Position numbers and translations under genes: made by a program | Shown: positions 9,105 through 21,234 of the stretch, in pieces | How positions within the stretch are numbered: the first letter of the stretch is position 1 | How the letters are laid out: each line of letters begins with the position of its first letter | Notes under the pieces: model-generated | Told to the model about the DNA's origin: nothing | The model's input: the letters and a program-made list of their open reading frames with translations, nothing else | Database searches by the model: none | Source of the DNA: Pyricularia pennisetigena | Lineage: Eukaryota; Ascomycota; Sordariomycetes; Magnaporthales; Pyriculariaceae | Direction: 5' to 3' | Length of the DNA stretch: 64,000 nucleotides | Assembly (NCBI RefSeq): GCF_004337985.1 | Contig: NC_043742.1 | Span: 7,254,641-7,318,640, forward strand

Positions 9105-10551
9105 TCAGCACTTGGTGGCATCACCAAGTCCGAGATCGACTGCAGCCAGCAGTGTCTCCATGAAACCTGCACCGATCTCCCTCAGGTTATCGTTGTGCTG
9201 GCTTTCTGATGGGTAAAAAGGGCAGTCCGGTACTGCATTGTTTCCAAAGCCAAACTCAACAGTATAACCATGTACAAGGTTCAGCGAAGGGTCGGTAAAA
9301 TGCCTCGAGTAGGAATAGTCGTCACTCGACCCAGAAGTAGGGTAAAGACCGACTGCCTGGGAAACCGTGTATCTGCGACCGTTTGCAGCCGACATGGCGT
9401 CGCCCATTCGCTTGGCTGCACCTTGGTTGACAGAATCCTCTGATGCCGGCGTATACTCGCCGTAACCCCGGCCGCGGCCAGGTACGTCATTTACGATACC
9501 ACGGACGTCGTTGTAGCTTGAGTTGTGGAAGTTCATGTAATCATACTTCTGCTGGTTTGTGTCGCTCCCCCAGCTGTAGAGCACATCGCCCGTGTAGGAG
9601 TGGAGGTCAACAAACCACCGAACCTTTTTGTAAGTATCCAGAACCCACTTGATGTTTTGTGTCTCGGGCTCCGAAAACGCGCTGGTACCTTGATAAGGGC
9701 AAGTGAGATAAAAACGTTAGCAACCACTGCTTGAATGGGGCAGATGATGCATCGGCCGACAGACAACGTCGAGATCAACGCAGGTCGAGCTATGGCTGCT
9801 TACCGTGGAAAACCTCGGAGCTCGGGTCGGTGCTGGCCACACTACTTGCAGCGCTCGGGGCAAATTCCTTGGGGAAGTCCCAGAGGAAGTCAAAGTTCCT
9901 GTTCAGGTCAACGCCAATCGTCGAGTCGTCCCCAGCCCTAGCTGACCGAGGATTGCGGTTCTTCCTCCAGCAGCTGTTGGTGGCCTGATCATAGGCGACA
10001 CCGTCCGGGTTGGACAAGGGGACAAAGACAAGGCCGGCCGACAAGGCCTTCTTGACGTCGGCGTTGGTGTAGCTCTTGCGGCCGTAAGTGATGCCGGTGT
10101 TTTTCTCGTTGGCGTAGAGGAGATCGGCGACAAAGAACAGCACGCCATCGGCAGAACCCCGTTCACGAGCGTGGATCGCACCGTTGAGGTACACCCTGTA
10201 GGCATCGTTGCAAGTGCCATTGCCGCCGACCTTGCCGCCAAAGACTGAACGCCCCTCGTATGTTTTCTGTGGAGCTTCAAACGTCTGGAACTTGTAATGG
10301 CTTGCAAGCGCCCTGAATCCGCTTTCGATCTCCTTGACGCTAAGCACAGACGTCACGGCCTTATTCTGAGTACCAACACCCAGCGGCAACTCCTTGCCAT
10401 CGTTGAAACGATCCCCAGTGCCGACTGGAATGCCAGTGTTCCCAGTAGTCTGGCGGCGGCCAAGGCGGCTGCTGGAACCGCCGATCCTCTCCTCGGGCAA
10501 GACGCATGCCCATGTGAGGGAGACAAGTGCAGAAATGGTGAGCAGTTTCAT
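9105..10551 (-). CDS. Secreted zinc carboxypeptidase, family M14
   Basis: Two exons on the minus strand, 10551-9804 and 9688-9105, with a 115-bp intron (GTAAGC...AAG), code for 443 aa. A hydrophobic signal peptide covers residues 1-16. Zinc and catalytic residues of M14 are visible: H127 and E130 in HARERGS, R218 in DLNRNFD, H279 in VDLHSYTGD, and the catalytic Glu E394 in YTVEFGFG. The enzyme should remove C-terminal amino acids from peptides outside the cell. Tyrosine-rich YSYSRHFTDPS near 374-384 fits the loop before the last helix. Cysteines at 114, 194, 405 and 443 may form disulphides. The product looks intact. A weak TATA-like element (CTTATATG, minus) lies about 110 bp upstream of the start. 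Confidence 0.88.
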
Positions 10552-13186
10552 GATTGGTGAAGAGGGCTAGATAAAGCCCGAGGTTGGGTCGTTGATGCTT
10601 TGCTTCAATGGTTTGTGGTTGGACGTGGATTCGAGTGATACATACACAAGCAACACCGACAACATATAAGCTGCGATGGGAGGCAGACGGGGGAGATTTG
10701 GAAAAGAAGAGAAGAACAAGAAACACTGGACTGCAGCCAAACACCAGAAGTCCGTGCTACACGAAACAGCACGTCACCCCATGGCCGGAACCCAAGGCCA
10801 TTGGGCAGGTTTTGTAACCAGACGACATGGCCAAGAGCCTGCGGGTTGTGGGGTGTGACAGGTTGCACGGCTATCGCAAACATTTCATCAATACCATATA
10901 ATAATTTAGCTCATCGTAAGCGGCACGGAGTAGGTGGATGCCTGCGCCCAGGTACCTACCCAACTGGGAATGCTTACGCCTACTTTGGCAACTTGGTACG
11001 GCTTTTGTCGCGCATGACCCTTGTACATAGTAACCTTACTAAGTCTTGAGCGGAGCCCCATGTAACCTTTAAGCACTTTGGTAGACGGGTGAACCGCAAA
11101 ATTTATTGGATGGCACAAAAGCTATTGTGCCTGCCTGCTTGACTACCCTCGTTCAAGAAAGCTGCGCCCCCGCCCCCCTCTGGACGACCGGATTGCGCCC
11201 ACCTAATCTTTGCTAATGTACATCACTCGCCCCAAACGCATTCATTCATTCGTCTACCAATTTCTATTACCAATCTACCTACCTAGCTAGGTGCTGTATC
11301 CGAGACCCGCATACCGCACAGTACTTGCTTGCCTAACTAAACTCCCCTTGGGTATTTATCTACGTACCTACTTACCTTACGGGTGGCAACAAAATCCGTT
11401 CAATCTCGGCGATTGCTTGACTCAAAAAGACCCATCAGATCGCCCGGACTTTCAACACAAAACGGGAAGGTCTACATCATTCGTCGAGGCATCAATTAAC
11501 ACAATACTACCACTTGATGATACTATCTGCAGTGATGTACATTTCGCCCCGCCCCTGTGGATGCTTGTTCATTGATGATTGCACCCGATCGGACCATCGC
11601 ATCGCCAAGTAATTGTGTTGCGATGCGGGACAAGCTTGGCTCCGATTATCCCAACTTCCGAGGTTCAAGCTGGGTTGCAGGGCGTTGTCAGTATGGCGCG
11701 GCGCCATGACTGCCGACCTTGGCATTGACGAACTGTCATTAATGCACCTACCTTATTTCGAGTACATTGGACAAGTCTGTCACAAATCTCATGCGCCGCT
11801 TTGATTGTCTTGATCCCATCCACTACGGCAAAGCCGAAATTCCTTAGTTCCCCAAACACCGTCCCATGAACGTACGTTACATCATGCACTGGAATGCAAT
11901 GTTTTGCACCTGCCTAGTCTGACGAGAAATGAGGCTAAAACAGTCGATGTGGGAGGCACCGCTAGAGATAGCAAAGTGAACACAAGCCGCGAATGAAAAT
12001 ATTCTACAGTTGATGTTTCCTGCAGCCCTGAAAGCGATATCGGTCGCGAATGGGCAGTCATTGACGCCAGTGCCTATCCGGCCACAGAACCGGCCCAAGC
12101 CTCGAACGGGGCAATAATTTACAATACGGCCAAGGCGGTGTAACGGCTGAGGTGTATGATGGCACCGCCATAGCTCGTCAGACACCACGTCGAGTCTTGT
12201 GCTAACGTAGGACCAGGCAGCGGAAGTGCCCGATGGCCGACACCTCTTCAAAGTCTAGCCTGTTGGTCCGGAACAACACCATTAAAGTCACTACTTATGG
12301 CAATTATCGAGGCCTCGAAGGATTGGGCACTGTTGCTATGCCCCAGAACATACATGTCCATTACTCGATTACCGAGTTCTAAAGGTCGGGCCTCACTCGG
12401 TATCCCTATTAACTATATACTTTCAGCGCTGCATGGATACGATATCCATGTCGAAGAGCTGGCGAAGAAGGTGTCTTTATCTTCAGCCACGTGCTTGCTG
12501 CAGCACCATCTGACAACAGTGATGGCATAATCTGCAGTCATGATCATGGTTTGACACTCAGTGACTAACATGGAGCAGCTGGGCATTGATTGGCCGTCAT
12601 GACTGTTGTCCCATCCTAGCGTTCCTTGGCATACCGTGGCGGATGCCATCGTTAACTGGCCAAACGTTATCAGTTGGTTCCGTGCTGAGGCACAAAGCTT
12701 GATAACCGCGACACTTTGCTCTCCCCAGAGGATTCCGATCCCTTGCCGCGATATTAGGATCAGGGAGGAGTGCATCGAGTTTCCATGTTTGAGCAACAGC
12801 TAGGGCGAACAACTGTGATCCAAACGCCGACTGCGCTTAGAGCCTTCACTCGGTCCGACTCCTTGCCTTTTTCCCTATACCCGTACTTGTAAACCTGCCT
12901 GATGTTGGAACTGTTGTCAGAAGGGCAGTCGCAAGTCGCCATTGGGATACCTCCTCACTTTACCCTCATCTTCAGAGCCCTTGAGTTCCTTCTCTGTTTG
13001 AGCTGGCCGTCTCTGAGTGGATAGTCCCGGGCCTTCCGTAGCATGTCTGAAGTGACACTGGCACCAGCAGCTTGTATGTCAGAGCTCTTGCTTGCTCCAC
13101 TAGCCCTACACATTTCCTCCACAGTACTCTTCCAGCCACTCCCGACCATCCACGCCAGGGAACCGTGATAAAGGAGAGTGCAGATC
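10552..13186. other. Gene-free intergenic region, 2.6 kb
   Basis: This lies upstream of the carboxypeptidase gene and downstream of the CPS1-like gene. Frames here are short (up to 127 codons), overlap on both strands and carry no recognisable motif or splice continuity. Short TACC/TAGG-rich tracts occur near 11275-11300 and 11360-11385. Composition is normal, without RIP. I see no RNA gene. Confidence 0.6.
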
Positions 13187-16100
13187 CTATCCGTCCCTCC
13201 TCTGCAGGTTACTTGCCAAGTTCATATGCATGATGGCGTCGTTGCGCCAATCATCGTCATTGTCAAGTGGATCACGTCCATCCACACCGGAAAGCCGTAG
13301 CTGCGACGAGGTGGCTGCGCCATCCTGCGTCTGCCTCATGGGCGATTCTGAGTCGCCCAGATCGAGAGAACCTATATTGGGGATATCGTAGCCATTGCCA
13401 CGACTATCGCCACGCGCTTTGCTCGGTGATGTTTCCGATAACGGCACCCCTGAACTGCGGTTCTCGCTCACGGCGTAACCATAGCCGTTCCCAGATGTTG
13501 AGTTCGCAGGCAACTCGCTCACATGAGTCTTAGATGAGAAGCCCGCGCCGGCGGAGCCCCTTTCGCTGTCCATTCGGTGCTCCAGCTCGCGCTGCTCCAG
13601 GATCTGTGGCGCTGCCTCTACATTTCTGAGGCTGGATGTGCCCCCGGGTAGAGCAGTGCCGCCACCAGATGACCGATGACTGCCTATACTTGCACGGTTG
13701 AGCTCTGCTGTGGCAGCGTTAGCGGCTGGCGAGTGGTCAACTGGACCCGGATCCTGGAGAGCGCCTGCATCCATGTCGCGGATAGCCCACTGAGCGATTG
13801 TAGCCATTTTCCTCGAGACCCAGCCTGCGAGAATCTTGCCGCGTTGCTTCTCGCCAAGACGAGAACGGGGGAAAGCCCCACGGGTAACAAAGGCGACAAT
13901 GTCAACGACGATTTGGTGCTCATTTAGGATTGAGTTCACGATGACCGGGACGAGCGAGGTAAGGAATGACTTCCTGGCAACCTCTACAAGGACCACAACG
14001 AGGCCTCCGGCTTGAAATACGGCACTATAAAATCGATTGAGTTAGCACAAAGCATAAATTTCGTCAGACAATTTACGACAAATACGTACCAGCCTTGGGG
14101 AACAATTGCGCGGTGGCAGCGCTCAACGGTATTTTCGATGTCCATAGGAAAGTGACTCAACCCATTGATTTCAAATGTCTCTCCAATGTTTCCAAGCACG
14201 AAGAGAACCTGCATATCAACCTGGGCACCGCCAGGTCCAATAGGTCTGCTGACGTTGTAAAGAAAGCCCAAATCGCCCGTCCTCACGTAGCGGATGCCTG
14301 GGTCCCCATCCAGAGTCCTACCATCAAAGCGTTCGGCGTCGAATGCATCCTTGGATCCATAGAATGACTTTACACAAGCCTCTGAATCGACCCAAATTTC
14401 ACCATACTCACCATCATTGCAGAGTAAGCGGCTTTCCGGATTGACGATGGCTATCTGCGTCGATACCGGCACCATTCCTGAGTCTTGGACCAGTAGCGCT
14501 CTCGGGTCGGCCTCCGGATCTGTGGGTATGATAAGACCGCGTCTGAGTGCTCTTGTGTCAAGCCAGAGCTCAATGGGCTCGATACACATGTATGACCGTG
14601 AAGCAATCATAGGGTTGAGCACATGCGAGTACACTGTGTTGATGGCGGTGCGATCAAGGCTGACTGCGGCGAAATGTAGCCTCACTTTCTGGAAGACATC
14701 GGCACGGGGACGCCCGTCTGAAGATATCATCATGTTCTTCAGCTCATGGAGTGCAAAACCTTTTGCTGGCATAGTTGCAATCGCATGGTCCAGCATCTGT
14801 GGCGTCGCATATGTGTCCTTGATCTTGTATCTCGAGAGAATGTGGAACAGCGAGATTGGGTTTTGGGCAAACTCGACTGGCGACAGCAGGTAGGTGGGAG
14901 TTCCAATGTATATGCCCATCAAGCACGTGTGGATGAAACCCAAGCCCGTGGTACTTCTGACACAGCCTAGGACAGGCCTAGAGCTCGTCATTTGACAAGT
15001 TTCTTTCTGTACCTTGCACATCCCCATGATCGTATCATGGCCCAGCTGGACAGCCAATCGACGCTGATCTGGTGTCCAATACGTCCAGATAATGACAGGA
15101 TAACCGGGCTGCACCCAAGTGGGATCCATGGTGATTCCAAGCTCTCTCAGCCCACTATTCTGCTTCGGTGGGCGTGATGTGTTGTAAATGCCGGGGACTG
15201 TCACCCGCAGGACCTGTGCAGATTGTTTTATATGCTGCGAAACTGGCTTCATCTTGAGGAGATGATCGACGTCTTGGTTGACAAGAACGGCCTTGACACC
15301 GTAGTCATTGACCAGGTGCAGAAAAGCAGGAACATCCTCGGGTAACCTGTTCTGGTCCATCGGGGGTATTGGTATGACGATGGCACCCAGATTGACGCAG
15401 GCGTGCACCGAAAAGACAAAATCCTCAGAATGCGTGTACATTAGCACCACGTGGTCACCCGCCCGGATCTTGACCTTGTTCTTCAGATACATAGCCACGG
15501 AAGCCACCTTGGTATCGAACTTCCTCCATGTGACGCCCTTGCCCTCTTTGCCGCGACCATCGACAGTGCAATATGACAGCTCGTCGCCCTGACGGGCGAC
15601 TCGCCACTGAATAAGATCAGTGATGCATGAAAAGTTGTTAAGGGGTGTAGAGGTTCGATCATCAATAACCACTTCTCTGCGGTCGATTCCGGAGTATTGT
15701 TTGTCGTTGTGCATCAGGAGATCTTGTCGAGCCATTGAGGCGAGATGTGACCAGATTCCACCTATAGGATCAACTCCAATAGGGAGGTTGAGGACTGCAT
15801 GTTCAACCCCAAACTTGACATGAGCCGACGGGAGCTGACCGGAGTCAAAGTCTCTGCGACAAAGCATGTTGCCAATTTCTCTGCGACCGTTCTTCATCAC
15901 GCGAGGGAGTGAATTTGGAGCGGTCGTCAACACGCAATAGACCCTCAGGTGATGCTCTTGTAGCAGCACGTCCATGCACCGTTCCGCCAGCGAGTCGAGG
16001 AGCGCCTTGTCTATCTGTCGTGGCGGACCGCCAGCCGTAGCCGGCGCCGTAGACGCTGCCGCGGACTCGAGTACAACCACTGGGAGATGCTCTTCGTTCA

Positions 16101-19100
16101 CAAAGACGTCAAAAGCCGAGCAGGCATAGATCTTGGGCACATTGCGCATGATGCTGACAATGATGTGCTGGACAAAGAAGTACCGGTGCTCAACGGCAAT
16201 CTCGTTGCCGTGTTCGACCCATTCTACTTTCTGCCGAATGCGATCCTCGTACAGCCCGAGGACGAAAACCTTGCCCTCAATGACAGTTCCCAACAGACCC
16301 GTGCGCAGAAATTCGGGCTCAATCATGGTGGGTGTGGGGTCGCCAGGCTCAAACTTATACGGGCGCGCATGGAAAATCTGCTCAGTGTGCTTCGGCAAAG
16401 CCCAAAAGCCACCAGACAGCGATGGGGAGTCGACCCAGATCTCACCTATAGCGTGAGGCGACGCCAACAAGCCCGTATCCGGTTCGACGACAGCCAAAGT
16501 GGCATCCGGGATCGGGTATCCAAATGCTCCGACCCGGACAGTATTGGGGTCGTTACCTGCCTTCTTGCGAGCCTCCTCACCAATGGCGACAATGACGACC
16601 TCGTTGTTTTTCAAGGCCTCTCTGTCCAAAAGAACCTCGCTCAGCTCGTTCTTAGCGCGCTGTTCGGTTGTGCTCGTTGTCCCGCCCCCTAACAAACTGC
16701 CAAAACCGTTTGACGGAGCTGGCTTGTCGTCCTTTTCCTTCTCCTTCTCGTCTTCGGAATCTCTGTCACTCTCTTCTCCCATGTCGAGTTTCAACGGACA
16801 GCCCATGCGCTCTTCCCCTCCCAACCAATCCCGCACACTGATGACCATACCGCCATGTTCAGGCAAGCATAGCATGGGGGCAACCACTTCTCTAGCACGC
16901 GTGTTTCTCAATGGCCTGAGCCACCTGTCAGCGAGCAACTCGTGAAACTCGCCATCTACCGTCAATGTGTCGATCAAACACAGCTTCACTGTCTGAAAAT
17001 TTGGCTCCATGCCTTTTTTGTAGTTTCTCGTCGTCATAGGATCCTGCTGATAGTTGTATACGGCACGCCTGAGGCCTGGATAATCTGCAATCATAAGGGT
17101 GGCCTTATACTTGGTGATAAGATGAGCGTAAAGGCCAGGGACATCAACAGCCTTGTTCTCTAGCCACACCATAGTGTGCCCACCATATACTGTCAACAGC
17201 ACGCCGAGAATCATGCCAATCCCCTGCCTCGGATCCAGATATGAAAGGAGGATCTCGCTGCTGGCGCCACCTCCGATCAGCCTGCCGTTCTTGTCTCTTA
17301 GCGAGGTGCTGAATGTGTCCGCTGGTCCATTCCCAGGTACCGTCGAGACAATGGCGCTTAGGCAAGCCATCTGGTGCATGATGGTCCGGTGACTTAACAC
17401 AACCCCCCTGAAATCTCCAGTCGGGGAGCGGGAGAATTCGATATAGGCTAGATCTGGAAGCGAAAGAGGAGGAACATCGTCCTTCTTCTTGGGATGGTAG
17501 CTTCCAAACTCGTTGGTCTTCCACCATTCAACCCCCTTGGGCCAGGTTAATTTCTGGGTCGTGATGTCGCGCTGAAAGGCTTTGAGGTTGTTTTCGGTGG
17601 TCAGCGCCAGATGCGCCTGCGTGGACGTTAGGATCAAATTAAGCTTCTGATGATCCTGGAATTCGTTTATCGGAACCGCCACGACGCCTGCAATAAAACA
17701 GCCTAGGAGCGCAATAGCAAACTCGATTATCTCGGTGTCGCGGTAGATGAGTGCCACGCGGTCTCCGCGGTACAGCGAGCTCTTGTCACGAATCACCTGT
17801 GCAACTTTCTCGGCACGGGAAGCCAGTTTTTCCCAAGTTATTGAGGCAATCTCCTTGCCTCTACTATCCAATACCCAATACGCCGGTAGCTTGGCCGTCG
17901 TACGTCCACGGTGTCGTAACACCGCGGCTATATTGTCAAACTTTGACATGGGGGTATTGGAGTCGTGGGGATCGTGAATGGCAAAAGGAAGCTCCCGAGG
18001 GTCGAGAGGCATCTGATACTCTAAGGCGTCCGGGGGTGGCAAATCATTGGCAGTCAACATCGGCGGCGCCATGGCAGCGGTGGGCGAGAATGCGTCGCCC
18101 GTCGAGTACCTTTGAGGGCCACCGTACTCGCCCGGGTTGGCCTGGTCATAGGATTGCTGGCCAGCAAAATCCAAGAAAAACCCTTGAGAGTCTAGTAGAG
18201 TACCCGAGCGGCTCTGGCCCTCGTACTGCATATATTGCGAATCGCCGTATCCTGCCTGATGTTCCGGATTGAAGGCATAGTCGGTCGAGACCATCGTACC
18301 CGTCCGGGCTGGTTCGGCCATGGTGCCTTGGTTCGGCCCAGGGGCGAGGAAGAGTGAATCACGAGGCCTGATGACTGGCCTCTGATCAGCGAAAGATCCG
18401 CCCGGGGCTAGTAAGCTTGCGGGATGCGGTTGTTCTGATGGCATCCCAAATGGAGACTGAGGCCGGCCGGTCGTGGGCGAGGATACGCTCGTCGGAGAGT
18501 GGGGTTGATTGTCCGAATTCGAAGAGTTGAGGGCAGCTAGGGTGGCAGCACGATGGCCATCATTGCCGGACTGAGAAGCATCGTCTGCCGAATGTATGCG
18601 GAGGGGTCCGCGAGCTTCTGGAGGAACGAAGGTTCCGGGGCCAAGATACTGGGATAATAACTGCGTCCGTCGTTTCTGGTATCTGCAAAGCACAGGCGGC
18701 GAAAGTCAGATGAAGAAAGGCTTTTGCGACCCTGTTGGCTGCACGCCGATAGGAAGGAACTGGGCTTTGGGAGATAACATCGGACGATTCGGCTTTGGGC
18801 CTAGAAGTCGCAAACTCACCCCTTAGCTGTGATATCGCCTTCCTGTGGTTTGAGAAGCATTCTCATGGGTTAGCGGGATGTTACAAGGCATTGTATTCTT
18901 CGTTCCGGCATGGAATTGGCTACATGTATGGCGCAGAGTCGGAACAGGAGCTATGGCATCTTGGCAGGTAGCCCAAGGAAAAGCACGTAGACACGGAAAT
19001 GGTATGCCCAGGATAGCGCGAACGCTAGGTGCGCGGACATGGATAAAGGTGTTATGTGCGGGAGACGGTCTGGGGCGAGCGCGCGAGCGGGAAGTAAATC

Positions 19101-19226
19101 GCGTTGGGCATGCATTCCGACTGGAATGTCGGGATGGAGGATTAAGGGACCTGGAATCAGACTGACCTCGAGCTCCCGCTCCAACTCGCCAAGCTTTTCC
19201 TGCAATTCGGGATTGCGGTCGGCCAT
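13187..19226 (-). CDS. CPS1: CPS1/Mug62/DIP2-like protein with DMAP1-binding and two AMP-binding domains
   Basis: Four minus-strand exons (19226-19167, 18842-18820, 18682-14090, 14024-13187) give 1837 aa. The first two exons and the start of the third code for a DMAP1-binding-type N-terminus: LQEKLGELERELE, then EGDITAKG, then YQKRRTQLLSQYL. A disordered Ser/Pro-rich stretch follows to about 250, then two adenylate-forming (fatty acyl-AMP-ligase-like) domains, about 280-970 and 1030-1700. The P-loop-like core motif is degenerate in both (SRSPTGDFRGVVLSH near 442; WTYWTPDQRR near 1225), as known for the DIP2 family. Fungal members include Cochliobolus CPS1, needed for virulence, and yeast DIP2, linked to diacylglycerol balance. 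The exon junctions restore the expected protein; the 23-nt second exon is unusual. Confidence 0.87.
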
Positions 19227-21234
19227 GGTGGGCCAGTCCGTGGCGACTTGACTCGTCGCCTGCTGACCTATAAAAGGGTGGTCAATTCAATGCAATCGCT
19301 GATCAGGCGTGATCTAAGCTCTGCAAAAGTGAGGCGGTAGATATGTATGTGTGTCCGAGGCTCGTTCGTCGCTGTCGCTGGTGGTTGCGGAGGGAGCAAA
19401 TAAACTGGAGGCGGGCAGGTGGGCAAGTGGGCGGGCAAGATGGGGCGACGTTACCAGTGAATAGCCCGCCCAGATCTCGTGACGTAGTTGGGTCCGATAG
19501 GTGCGCAGCCAGGGAAGGGTACCTTATGATTGCTGTAGGGGTGAACAAAAAATCGCCGAGCTAAATTACCTACCCGGTTATTCAGAACAAAGAGGTGATG
19601 AGGGGTCTCGAGTGATGCAATGGGCTAGACTACTGCTACTGCCACACTAGTCTGTTCTGCAGGCTTCCCCAGCATGCACAAATCCGCCCAAGCTCCAGGA
19701 CAAGGACACTCTGGAGTTGGATTGCATGCCATCCAAAGCTCCAGATGAATCCAGGAACTAAGAATCAAAGCAGGGGCATATTGACCTCGTGGTTGACGGC
19801 AAGTGGCCTACCTTATCAAACTAGCCTACCTAGTTCTATGAGCACCTCTGCGATTAACTGAATCATCTTGTCCGAACTTCTATGCACCTAGCTCTATATA
19901 GATACATACCTACACGTAACCTACCTTCTTGGGTTTTGTAGATTATGCATTCCCCGCACAGCTGGTACCAAAATACGAGGAGGAGCTGAGAGATGAAACT
20001 AGGATAAACAATGACCGGGGGTTTGCGGCCAAACTTCTTTGACCGGTCTGCAAAAAAAGATGTACCTAGTAGGAAGCAGCACTGGCTGGCGATTGGCCCA
20101 CAAAGTTTGGCACGTTTGATTAACAGTGCAAAAGAAGCATATGCATCTTGCAGCTCCAAAACAGCTTAATAAAACTCACCTCGGCTTCTTCGGTTCACCT
20201 CACGATGATATGGGAGTTGAGTGAGTCGCACCCTGATTAGGTACGGGGTAGGGTGTCTGTCGCATTTCAAGGGCGGGGTGGGTCCATTAACCAAAGTATG
20301 GATTAATTCACCAGCCTCGTGGACGCCACTGAAGAACCCCAGCCCGGGCCTTAAAGCTTGGGCCATGGGTCGCACGCGCCTTGTATCCACTTCGAAAATC
20401 CTTTAGGAGTACAAATTTTTTTTTTTTCCTTCACTTCAATTCTCTTCTGGTCTGGTTTCATGTCTCGCTCACATCCCAATATCTGGAGAGCAATCTCAGA
20501 TACGAGCACGATTTGCGAATGAAAACTAGTATTTCAGAACGGCAATATCATCTCTGTACTCTTTTCGAAGCACACCAATATCCTGGCTCGCATCAATTGA
20601 CTTGATGTACGCCGGAATGTATGTCGGAAGCTCGCTCTGACTACCACTGCAGTTGGCTGGCAATGCTATCATAGGTACGTTGTGTTTGGCATTGTTGATC
20701 CTTCACCACTACCCATCAACATGATGAGAAGTATGCATTCACAGACCTGTTCTGAATCATAATGTAGATGAAATGCTAAGCTCTCCTGATTTCCAAAAAC
20801 AAAAACCCCCCATTGTTGTCATTCAGATCTTCTGTCTTGTGGTACTTGACTGACCGATCCACCTCTATAGGCAAGTACCGACGGGTGTGCGCGCTGAGTT
20901 GCTTCTCTATTGTTTATTGGTGTGGCTTCATTGTGTCTAGACCTTTACCGATGATGTCCTTTGTTTGCGAATACAATGTCCTTTGTGTCTTGAAACGTTC
21001 CCAGCTCCTTGTGTTTTGTATATAATTTGGGCCTTCCGCCTCCTCTGGAGTAGTTGGCGTCGGCAGTTCATTCATTTGTGGGAATGCGTATAACATCCCC
21101 CTGAGATTTTGACGGTGGGTGCACATAAGACTCAAGGTGTCCATGTACTTAGCTCTATCATCATTTGCCAGTCATCATCGTGCAGCCAGTTTCGACCATA
21201 AGAGTCTTTGGCATTCAGCATAGCAGAAGACACA
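19227..21234. other. Divergent intergenic region, 2 kb
   Basis: Upstream of both the CPS1-like gene (-) and the 501-aa hypothetical gene (+). No frame has a recognisable domain. Tracts of ACCTACCT/TAGGTAGG type occur near 19800-19925 and a short T-run at 20416-20428. No RNA gene is seen. Confidence 0.6.
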
